Assembly: GCF_037975245.1 (NCBI RefSeq)
Contig: NC_092561.1
Span: 12,275,001-12,339,000, forward strand
Direction of reading: 5' to 3'
Length of the DNA stretch: 64,000 bases
DNA from: Apostichopus japonicus
Taxonomy: Eukaryota; Echinodermata; Holothuroidea; Aspidochirotida; Stichopodidae
Shown one piece after another: positions 9,911 to 21,583 of this stretch; position 1 is the first letter of the stretch, and each line of letters opens with the position of its first letter. The position numbers were made by a program, and so were the translations under genes. Under the pieces are notes generated by a model. It saw only the letters and a program-made list of their open reading frames with translations. It was not told the origin of the DNA and made no database searches.

Positions 9911-10495
9911 TTGTCACCGCAACCGCGTCTTCACGCCCCGTGAAAAGTGGAAGCAGTGAGTGTGAGTACCGGTAAGCGTAACACAACTTCGTCTTAGGCC
10001 AATGACTTGCTTCATTTCAGCCAGTTCTCCAACATCCCCTTACTACACTCAAAAACGTCTTTGCGAGTACACTACGAGTAATAGCTACTCTCTTAAAACA
10101 CCATCGAATATACAAATTACAATGTTTTTACAGACTTTTACGTGCAATCTGAGAAATTGCAGGCTTGAGACCCATATTTTAGGGCTAGGTATTCGCAGCA
10201 TAAAACACTCGGGAAGTGCCGTTTCCGGCCATCTGGGGGTTTGAAAAACCCAAAATTTTCTTGTACGCTCCACGCCAACTGATGGTGGCGCTCCGCTTAG
10301 ATAGTCTCTACACATTAGCCCCACCCCCAATAATTTTCCCATTCCGCCGCGCCTGGAGGGGGGCACCCCTTACCCTTAGACCCCTGCCCCAGGACGGATA
10401 TCCCAGGACGGCGATCCACCTAAGTGCCCCCCCATCAAATGCTGGTGCCCCCCTGTGCCCCCCAGACTGAAAAGTCTGGTGACGCCACTGATTAA
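9911..10495. repeat. Probable second interspersed repeat, C-rich end
   Basis: Positions 10,140-10,495 contain repeat-like text (GGTTTGAAAAACCC, GATGGTGGCGCTCCGC) and a C-rich end with CCCCCCC runs, closing at GGTGACGCCACTG. Its outer end is the inverse of the CAGTGGCG at 9,680, so both could be ends of one 0.8-kb element, but no target duplication supports this. No gene is seen. Confidence 0.4.
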
Positions 10496-11053
10496 CGGGT
10501 GTGAAGACTCGCGCACAAAGAAACGTCTCATGCCGGTATTTTGACCTAGTTTCGAATGAGGTGTAACAGAAGTGTTAGACACCACCATCGATCCCAGAAA
10601 ATACACACAAAGCTTGCTACCATCGGTAATTAGACACTAGTGTACAGTCAATACATACAGCTACGGTAAATACCTACAACACAGAGTACATAGCAGCGAT
10701 AGATAAAATATAATAAGGTAACACATTTCATCTGCATTTTGTAGCGACAAGAAAAACTTCACTTCACTTGCAAGCAACGGGAAGTTGAATTTTTCAGAGG
10801 TTTTGGGGCGAGTTTTCAATGCCTTTAAAATGCAAAGTTGTTCGCCTTAACTTTTCGTTTGGGACTTAAGGACTTGTGAATATTGTCGGTATTGGCGGTC
10901 ATTATGTGGCAGTTTTAATAATAATAAAATAACAAATGAACATATAAAGCGCGATACTTTGTGTTCACATAGTGACTTAGGTTTACATAATTTGTTAATG
11001 CATTTTCGTCGGTTTTGGCGTTCCATACTTGTAGGGATCACTTCTTGGAATAA
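10496..11053. other. No feature recognised
   Basis: Intergenic DNA with short open frames only. I see no repeat or motif that I can support. Confidence 0.4.
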
Positions 11054-11724
11054 CACTAAGTGCATCGAGGTAAATGAATCTGGAGGATTCATGTCAATTG
11101 GGCGCGCGCGTAACATGCATGGAGGGTCATGTGATGTGTTCCAGGGTGGTACCAAACTGATGTTTCTCTGTAGCAGTTCGAAAATAGTGTTAGTGACTTC
11201 GTGAAAGATTAGTCGGTTCGGACATGGGAACTAACGGCATAAGAAGGTACTGGTACTTCAGGCCTACGAAATAGTGCTAATAATGCTAACGTTAGACATG
11301 CTGGCACAGAACAAGTATAGATACATTGGGCTTGCAGCGGGAAATGTCGATGTCTGAATTGTATTTCAAGAACGATTTTTTGTCGAAAAGGATTGTTAAA
11401 CTGGACGTGTTGCTGTGGGGAAATGTTTAGTTCAGTGCAACCACGGAATTCTCCATGGAACAGAGCCTACAGCTGCTCGACGGGAAGATAGCTATCACGT
11501 TAGACTACAGGCACGGTTATTGCTAGGTAACGGGTGTCGTCTGCTGCTCTAAGCACGCATACATTTACGTACTAGTTGGGTGAAATCATCATGCGTAATG
11601 GGGAGAGTAATATATTAGTACCACCCTGGAACACATCACATGACCCTCCATGCATGGTACGCGTGTACGCGCGTATTTACTGTGTGATAGTTTCTCCAGA
11701 TTCATTTACCTCGATGACTAAGTG
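11054..11724. mobile_element. Long inverted repeat, foldback-type element
   Basis: Arms 11,054-11,152 and 11,618-11,724 are diverged inverted copies. Shared blocks are ATCGAGGTAAATGAATCT (inverse at about 11,697-11,715) and GGAGGGTCATGTGATGTG with TTCCAGGGTGGTAC (inverse starting at 11,618). The arms are about 100 bp and the spacer about 465 bp, without a coding frame. The outer ends read CACTAAGTG and, inverted, CACTTAGT. No matching target duplication is found. Confidence 0.75.
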
Positions 11725-11727
11725 ATC

Positions 11728-12203
11728 TTAAGGTAGCATACGCCCATTAAAAGCCCCATTGACTTACATACTAAATCACAAAAGTAATGTAGTCTCTAGG
11801 TCTAGATAGTTTTCCCTAGCTAAACGCTATACCCATCACCGGATAGCTGAAAAATTGGCCTTTCATGGCACCATCAATTTTCCGTACCATGACCGTGAAG
11901 ATTTTTTGCTATCCGAGCCGGAAGTTCTCGTCACTTGTAAACAAACCTCTTCATTCAGTGGTAAACAAATTTCCTACGCTGCTCCCGGGAAGCCTCAAGG
12001 GGTCTAAAATTGCCTCAATTGACCCAATTTTCTCACCACATGTACTTCCATTGCTCTTCAACATGCAAGCCACAAAAAAAACTAGATTATGATTGATAAC
12101 AGGTCACAAAAAATGTTCTCCCGCTGCTTTTTGGCACTTTTCCTGAATTCGGAGAACAATCGAGCGGATTGATATAGACCCTAATAGGAGTATGCCACCT
12201 TAA
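11728..12203. mobile_element. 468-bp MITE with TTAA target duplication
   Basis: The body is 11,732-12,199, flanked by TTAA at 11,728-11,731 and 12,200-12,203. Terminal inverted repeats are GGTAGCATACGCCCATTA at the left and, inverted from the right, GGTGGCATACTCCTATTA, with weaker similarity further in. TTAA duplications are made by piggyBac and Kolobok superfamily transposases, so this is a non-autonomous passenger of one of them. It contains no transposase. Its left end is 3 bp from the preceding inverted repeat. Confidence 0.82.
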
Positions 12204-13475
12204 GTAATTCTGTAAAAGTATTGTATGTACAGTAAATCCTATCCTAATGAAATCCTTAAGATAACTAACTCTATATTAATGGTAATGCTAAGTGTTATCT
12301 GTTTAAGCCTATATTAAGGAATGAACTTACAGCCAGGGACTTGAAGTCACATATTCCTGGTCTACTGTTTGTAAAGATGCAAGGGTAGAAAATATATCAG
12401 TAGAGCCCACATCCATGGTAATTTGTCATCTCTGTCAATTTTACTTTATCTTTGTTTCCCTCGACATAATCCCAAGGTAAACTGTTGACCGTGTGAAGAG
12501 GTTGAATACTTGAGATTCAGCATTTGTTCAAAAACAAATTAACACAAAAATCCACATTATATCAACATAACAAATGTAATAATTAAAGGACAATAGAAGA
12601 ACAATGAAGCACATATGGCTCGATGATGTCAAATGTAAACTTGATAAGTTCTTCAGCCTTCTGTGTACAGAAAATTTAAATTTATATGGTATATCTCCCA
12701 ATTGGAATAACAATTTTGCTTAGGTGTTTAGGGAAGTTATTCATGGCATGTATCACATGAACCAATAATAGTTTAAGGATGTTTTCTTCTTTAAAAAGAG
12801 CAGTAAAAAACTCTAGCTAGAATGCCCTACTACTAATTGATGTTTTTAATAGATACCATTTTATTTAAGGAAGAAAACATGTTATCTTTTACCATACTTG
12901 TTAATGGGGCTTAGTAGGCTATAAGTCTATGTATGTATGTTATTACAAGTAACAAAATTAAAACAGCTACTGTTGATTAATCCAGTTATATTAACATATG
13001 AACATGTAAAGGTGCCAACAAAATGTTAAGATCCCTTTCTGCATATTTGCTGCAAAATGTTGAACTGATAGCATTCTGATGTAAGCGTAATACAAGTTTT
13101 TGTTGAAAATGTTGAATTGATGAGATTAATTAAGTCATCAATGATTGCTGCGAACTGTGGAAATGATGACTTTCTGAAATATTGAATGGGTGATTGATAA
13201 ATTGTCATTTTGCAACAAAAAGATTTAAGAAATTTCTCATTTTATTGCAAATTGTCAACATATAAGCTGAAACATTTGACGGTACCTTAATGTTTCCCAA
13301 TATATTGTATGGGACTTTCTTTCTGGGATATGTCTGCTGCATGGGACTAGGAAACCTGCCAGGATTTCCCTGAAATAAGCAACCAGCATAAAGGATATTG
13401 CAATTTAAATTTGGGAAACATATACTCGAAATAAAATTGAAAAGAAATTTAACGTAAATTTCTGATGGTTCTCGT
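12204..13475. other. AT-rich DNA between the MITE and the satellite
   Basis: No gene, RNA gene or repeat is recognised. Low-complexity AT-rich sequence runs into the satellite edge, which begins abruptly after CTCGTCTAGAAAGT. Confidence 0.5.
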
Positions 13476-16100
13476 CTAGAAAGTGATCGATACCGCACAT
13501 TCGATTGATCGGTACCGAAAATTCGATTTATCGGTAATGCACATTCGATTGATCGGTACCGCACATTCGATTGATCGGTAACACACATTCGATCGATCGG
13601 TAACGCATATTCGAATGATAGGTACCGCACATTCGATTGATCGGTTCAGCACATTCGATTAATCTGTACCGAACATTCGATTGATCGGTACCGAACATTC
13701 TATTCATCGGTTCCGAACATTCGATCGATAAATACCTCACATTCGAACGATCGGTATCAAACATTCCATGGATCGTAAACGCACATTCGATTGATCGGTT
13801 CCGCACATTCGATTGATCAACACCGCAGATTCGAATGATCGGAACCGCACATTCGATTGAACGGTACTGAACATTCGATTGATCGTTACCGAACATTCGA
13901 TTCATCTGTGCCGCACATTCGATTAATCGGTACCGCACATTCGATTGATCGGTACCGAACATTCGATTGATCGTTACCGAACATTCGATTCATCGGTGCC
14001 GCACATTCGATCGTCGGTACCGAACATTCGCTTGATCAGTAACGCACTTTCGATTGATCGGTTCTGCACATTCGATTGATCGGTACCGCACTTTCGCTTG
14101 ATTACTAACGCACTTTCGATTGATCGGTACCGAATATTCGATTGATCGGTACCGCACATTCGATTGATCGGTTCCGCACATTCGATTGATCGGTACCGAA
14201 CATTCGATTGATCAATGCCGCACATTCGATTGATCGGTACCGAACATTCGATTGATCGGTACCGAACATTCGATTGATCGGTTCCGCACATTCGATTGAT
14301 CGGTACCGCACATTCGATTGATCGGTAACGAACATTCGATTGATCGGTACCGAACATTCGATTGATCGGTACCGAACATTCGATCAATCGATAACGCACA
14401 TTCGTTTGATCGGTACAGAACAATAGTTTGATCGATAACGCATATTCCATTGATCGGCACCAAACATTCGATTAATCGGTACCGCACAATCGATTGATCG
14501 GTACCGCACATTCGATTGATCGGTACCGCACATTCGATTGATCGGTACCGCACATTAGATTGATCGGTACCGTACATTCGATTGATCGATACCGAACATT
14601 CGTTCCGTCGGTAACGCACATTCTAGTGATCAGTACCGCACATTCGATTGATCGGTACCGCACATTCGATTGATCGGCACAGAACATTCGATTCATCGGT
14701 ACTGCACATTCGATTGATCGGTACCGCACATTCGATTGATCGGTTCAGCACATTCATTTTATCGATACCAAACATTCGATAGATCGGTACGGCACATTCG
14801 ATTGATCGGTACGGCACATTAGATCGATCGGTACCGCACATTCGATCGATCGATACCGCACATTCAATTCTGTCGGTAACGTACATTCTAATGATCAGTA
14901 CCGCACATTCGATTTATCGGTACCGCACATTCGATTGGTCGGTACCGCACATTCGATTGATCGATACCGCAAATTCGATTGATCGGCACAGAACATTCGA
15001 TTCATCGGTACTGCACATTCGATTGATCGGTAACGCACATTCGATTTATCGATACCGCACATTCATTTTATCGATACCAAACATTCGATTGATCGGTACG
15101 GCACATTCGATTGATCGATACGGCACATTCGATCGATCGATACCGCACATTCGATTGACCGGTAACGAACATTCGATTGATCGGTACTGCAGATTTAATT
15201 CATCGGTATCGAACATTCGCTAGATCGGTTCCGCACATTCGATTGATCGGTACCGCACATTCGATTGATCGGTACCGCACATGAGATTGATCGGTAGCGC
15301 ACATTCGATTTATCGATACCGCACATTCGATTGATCGGTACCGCACATTCGATTGATCGGTACCGCACGTTCGATTGTTCGGTACTGCAGATTTAATTCA
15401 TCGGTATCGAACATTCGCTTGATCGGTTCCGCACATTCGATCGATCGGTACCGCACATTCGATAGATCGGAACCGAACATTCGATTAATCGATATCTCAC
15501 AATCGATTGTTCGGTACTGCAGATTTAAATCATCGGTATCGAACATTCGCTTGATCGGTTCTGCACATTCGATTGATCGGTACCGCACATTCGATTGATC
15601 GGTACGGCACATTCGATAGATCGGTAACGTACAATCGATTGATCGGTAACGCAAACTGGATTGATCGGTACCGAACAATCGATCGATCTGTACCGCACAT
15701 TTGATAGATCGGTACCGAACATTCGATTGATTGGTACCGCACAATCGATCGATCGGTACCGCAATTTTGATCGATCGGTACCGCACATTCGATTGATCGG
15801 TACCGAACATTCGATTGATTAGTACCGCACAATCGATCGATCGGTATCGCACAATCGATTGATCGGTACCGCACATTCGATTGATCGGTACCACACATTC
15901 GATTGATCGGTACCGAACATTCGATTGATCGATAACGCACATTCGATTGATCGATACCGAACATTCGATTGATCGATAACGCACATTCGATTGATCGGTA
16001 CCGAACATTCGATTGATCGGTACCGCACATTCGATCGATCGGTACCGCACATTCGATTGATCGGTACCGCACATGCCATGGATCGGTAGCGCACATTCGA
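13476..16100. repeat. Diverged left edge of the 22-bp satellite
   Basis: Units here differ more from the consensus than those inside (for example CATCTGTGCCG, ATCGTTACCGAAC, GTCGGTACC, ATTCATTTTATCG). Blocks with CTGCAGATTTAATTCATCGG around 15,185, 15,385 and 15,520 reappear near 42.5, 45.4 and 46.5 kb. This fits the usual decay at satellite borders. Confidence 0.6.
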
Positions 16101-16779
16101 ATCATCGATAACGCACATTCGTTCGTTTTACCGCACATTCGATTGATCGGTACGGCACAATCGATTGATGGATGACGCACATTCGATTGATCGGTACCGC
16201 CCATTCGATTGATCGGTACCGCACATTCGATTAATCGATATCTCACAATCGATCGATCGGTACCGCACATTCGATTCATCGGTACTGCACATTCGATTGA
16301 TCGGTACCGCACAATCGATGGATCGGTACCGCAACTTCGATTGATCGGTAACGGACATTCGATTGATCGGTACCGAACATTCGACGGATCGGTACCGCAC
16401 ATTCGATTAATCGATATCTCACAATCGATCGATCGGTACCGCACATTCGATTGATCGGTACCGCAAGTTCGATTGATCGGTACCGCACATGCGATGGATC
16501 GGTAGCGCACATTCGAAGAATCGATAACGCACATTCGTTCGTTTTACAGCACATTCGATTGATCGGTACGGCAAAATCGATTGATCGATTACGCACATTC
16601 GATTGATCGGTACCGGACATTCAATTGATCGGTACCGCACATTCGATCGATCGGTACCGCACATTCGATAGATCGGTACCGAACATTCGATTGATCGGTA
16701 CCGAACATTCGATTGATCGATAACGCACATTCGTTCGTTTTACCGCACATTCAATTGATCGGTACCGGACATTCGATTG

Positions 16780-18120
16780 ATCGGTACCGCACATTCGGTT
16801 GATCGGTATCGCACATTCGATTAATCGATATCTCACAATCGATCGATCGGTACCGCAAATTCGATTGATCGGTACCGCAAATTCGATTGATCGGTACCGC
16901 ACATTCGATTGATCGGTACCGCACAATCGATCGATCGGTACCGCACATTCGATTTATCGATATCTCACAATCGATCGATCGGTACCGCACATTCGATTGA
17001 TCGGTACCGGACATTCGATTGATCGGTACCGCACATTCTGTTGATCGGTATCGCACATTCGATTAATCGATATCTCACAATCGATCGATCGGTACCGCAA
17101 ATTCGATTGATCGGTACCGCAAATTCGATTGATCGGTACCGCACATTCGATTGATCGGTACCGCACAATCGATCGATCGGTACCGCACATTCGATTTATC
17201 GATATCTCACAATCGATCGATCGGTACCGCACATTCGATTGATCGGTACCGAACATTCGATTGATCGGTAACGCACATTCGAGTCATCGTTAACGCACAT
17301 TCGATTGATCGGTACCGAACATTCGATTGATCGGTAACGCAAACTCGGCTGATCGGTACCGAACATTCGACGGATCGGTAACGCACATTCGATTGATCGG
17401 TATCGAACATTCGATTGATCGGTAACGCACATTCGAGTCATCGGTACCGCACAATCGATCGATCGGTACCGCACATTCGATTTATCGATATCTCACAATC
17501 GATTGATGGATGACGCACATTCGATTGATCGGTACCGGACATTCGATTGATCGGTACCGCACATTCGGTTGATCGGTATCGCACATTCGATTAATCGATA
17601 TCTCACAATCGATCGATCGGTACCGCAAATTCGATTGATCGGTACCGCAAATTCGATTGATCGGTACCGCACATTCGATTGATCGGTACCGCAGCTTCGA
17701 TCGATCGGTACCGCACATTCGATTTATCGATATCTCACAATCGATCGATCGGTACCGCACATTCGATTGATCGGTACCGAACATTCGATTGATCGGTAAC
17801 GCACATTCGAGTCATCGTTAACGCACATTCGATTGATCGGTACCGAACATTCGATTGATCGGTAACGCAAACTCGGCTGATCGGTACCGAACATTCGACG
17901 GATCGGTAACGCACATTCGATTGATCGGTATCGAACATTCGATTGATCGGTAACGCACATTCGAGTCATCGTTAACGCACATTCGATTGATCGGTACCGA
18001 ACATTCGATTGATCGGTAACGCAAACTCGACTGATCGGTACCGAACATTCGACGGATCGGTAACGCACATTCGATTGATCGGTATCGAACATTCGATTGA
18101 TCGGTAACGCACATTCGAGT
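16780..18120. repeat. Higher-order repeats of 242 and 528 bp within the satellite
   Basis: The block CGGTTGATCGGTATCGCAC (a one-base variant in the middle copy) occurs at about 16,787, 17,029 and 17,557, giving spacings of 242 bp (11 units) and 528 bp (24 units). The sequence around 16,954-17,440 is repeated at 17,482-17,968 with few differences. A further partial copy with GTCATCGTTAACGC continues to about 18,120. Confidence 0.75.
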
Positions 18121-18639
18121 CATCGTTAACGCACAATCGATCGATCGGTACCGCACATTCGATTCATCGGTACCGCATATTCGATTGATCGATAACGAAC
18201 ATTCGATCGATCGGTACCGAACATTCGATTGATCGATACCGCTCATTCGATCGATCGATACCGAACATTCCATTGATCGTTAACGCACATTCGATTTATC
18301 GGTAACGCACATTCGATTGATCGGTATCGAACATTCCATCGATCGTTAACGCACAATCGATTTATCGGTACCGCACATTCGATCGATCGGTACCGAACAA
18401 TCGATTTATCGGTTCCGCACATTCGATCGATCGGTAACGCACATTCGATTGATTGGTACCGCACATTCGATGGATCGGTACCGAACATTCGATTGATCGG
18501 TACCGCACATTCAATTGATTAGTACCGAACATTCGATTAGGCGTTACAGCACATTCGATCGATCGGTACCGAACATTCGATTGATCGTTAACGCACATTC
18601 GATCGATCGGTTCCGCATGTTCGATTGATCGGTACCGCA

Positions 18640-21583
18640 CATTCGATTGATCAGTACCGCACATTCGATTGATCGATACCGCACATTCGATTGATCAATA
18701 CCGTACATTCGATTGATCGGGTCCGCGCATTCGATCGATCGGTACCGAATATTCGATTGATCGATACCGCACAATCCATTCATCGATACCGAACATTCGA
18801 TTCATCGATACCGAACATTCGATTCATCGGTACCGAACATTCGATTCATCGGTTCCGCACATTCGATCATTCGGTACCGAAAAATCGATTGATCGGTAAC
18901 GCACATTCAATCGATCAGTACCGCACATACGATCGATCGGTACCGCACATTCGATTGATCGGTACCGCACATTCGATTGATCGGTAATGCACATTCGATT
19001 TATCGATTCCGCACATTCGATTTATTCATACCGCACATTCGATTGAACGGTACGGCACATTCGATTGATCGGTACGGCACATTCGATTGATCGGTACCGA
19101 ACATTCGATTGATCGGTACTGCACATTCGATTGATCGGTACCGCACATTCGATTGATCGGTAAGGCACAATCGATTGATCGGTACCGAACATTCGATTTA
19201 TCGATACCGAACGTTCGATTGATCGGTAACGCACAATCCATCGATCGGTATCGCAAATTCGATTGATCGGTAACACACATTCGATTGATCGGTACCGCAC
19301 AATCGATCGATCGGTACCGCACATTCGATAGATCGGTACCGAACATTCGATTGATTACTACCGCACAATCGATTGATCGGTTCCGAACATTCAATTGATC
19401 GATAATGCACATTCGATTGATCGATACCGAACATTCGATTGATCGATAACGCACATTTGATTGATCGGTACCGAACATTCGATTGATCGGTACCGCACAA
19501 TCTATCGATCGGTACCGCACATTCGATTGATCGGTACCGCACATTCGATCGATCGGTACCGCACATTCGATTGATCGATACCGCATATTCGATTGATCTG
19601 TAACGCACATTCGATCGATCGGTACCGCACATTCGATCGATCGGTACCGCACATTCGATAGATCGGTACCGAACATTTGACCGATTAGTACCGCACAATC
19701 GATCGATCGGTACCGCGTATTCGATTTATCGGTACCGCACATTCGATCGATCGGTACCGCACATTCGATTGATCGATACCGCACATTCGATTGATCTGTA
19801 ACGCACATTCGATTGATTGGCATCGCACAATCGTTCGATCGGTACCGCAAATTCGATAGATCGGTAACGCACATTCGATTGATCGGTACCGCACAATCGA
19901 TCGATCGGTACCGCACATTCGATAGATCGGTACCGCACATTCGACCGATTAGTACCGCACAATCGATCGATCGGTATCGCACATTCGATTGATCGGTACC
20001 GCACATTCGATTGATCGGTACCACACATTCGATTGATCGGTACCGAAAATTCGATTGATCGATAACGCACATTCGATTGAGCGTTACCGAACATTCGATC
20101 GATCGATAACGCACATTCGATTGATCGGTACAGAACATTCGATTGATCGGTACCGCACATTCGATTGATCGGTACCACACATTCGATTGATCGGTACCGA
20201 AAATTCGATTAATCGATAACGCACATTCGATTGAGCGTTACCGAACATTCGATCGATCGATAACGCACATTCGATTGATCGGTACAGAACATTCGATTGA
20301 TCGGTTACGCACAATCGATTGATATGTACCGCACATTCGATTTATCGATTCCGCACATTCGATTTATCGATACAGCACATTCGATTGAACGGTACGGCAC
20401 ATTCGATTGATCGGTACGGCACATTCGATTGATCGGTACTGCACATTCGATTGATCGGTACCGCACATTCGATTGATCAGTAACGCACAATCGATCGATC
20501 GGTACCGCACATTCGATAGATCGGTACCGAACATTCGACCGATTAGTACCGCACAATCCATCGATCGGTAACGCACATTCGATTGATCGGTACCACACAT
20601 TCGATTGAGCGGTACCGCACATTCGATCGATCGATAACGCACATTCGATTGATCGGTACCGAACATTCGATTGATCAGTAACGCACAATCGATTGATATG
20701 TACCGCACATTCGATTTATCGATTCCGCACATTCGATTTATCGATACCGCACATTCGATTGAACGGTACGGCACATTCGATTGATCGGTAACGCACATTC
20801 GATTGATCGGTACTGCACATTCGATTGATCAGTAACGCACAATCGATTGATCGGTACCGCACATTCGATAGATCGGTAACGAACATTCGATTGATCGGTA
20901 CCGAACATTCGATTGATCGGTAGCGCACAATCGATCCTTCGGTACCGCACATTCGATTGATCGGTACCGGACATTCGATTGATCGGTACCGAACATTCGA
21001 CGGATCGGTACCGCACATTCGATTAATCGAGATCTCACATTCGATCGATCGGTACCGCACAATCGATTGATCGGTACCGCAAGTTCCATTAATCGATATC
21101 TCACAATCGATCGATCGGTACCGCACATTCGATTGATCGGTACCGCAAGTTCGATTGATCGGTACCGCACATGCGATAGATCGGTAGCGCACATTCGAAT
21201 AATCGATAACACATTGGTTCGTTTTACCGCACATTCGATTGATCGGTACAGCACATTCGATTGATCGGTACCGCAAATTCGATTAATCGATATCTCACAA
21301 TCGATTGATCGATAACGCACATTCGATTGATCGGTACCGAACATTCGATTTATCGATAACGCACATTCGATAGACCGGTACCGAACATTCGATTGATTAG
21401 TATTGCACAATCGATCGTTCGGTATCGGATATTTGATAGATCGGTACCTCACATTCAATTGATCGGTACCACACATTCGATAGATCGGTACCGAACATTC
21501 GATTGATCGATCACGCACATTCGATTGATCGGTACCGAACATTCGATTGATCGATAACGAACATTCGATTGATCGGTACCGAA
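18640..21583. repeat. Higher-order repeat copy A, 2,944 bp
   Basis: First of two adjacent, almost identical blocks (about 134 units of 22 bp). It starts near GATCAGTACCGCACATTCG, before the marker GATCGGGTCCGCGCATTCG at about 18,716. A 1,155-nt stretch (19,026-20,180) translates identically to the same stretch in copy B. Confidence 0.9.

Noticed and set aside
9680-10491. One complete hAT-like element with CAGTGGCG ends
   Set aside because: The ends agree for only about 8 bp, the flanks (GAAGGGGG and ATTAACGG) show no target duplication, and the two halves look like different repeats.
11865-12092. A 75-codon plus-strand frame inside the MITE
   Set aside because: Too short, no transposase similarity, and the element is non-autonomous by size.
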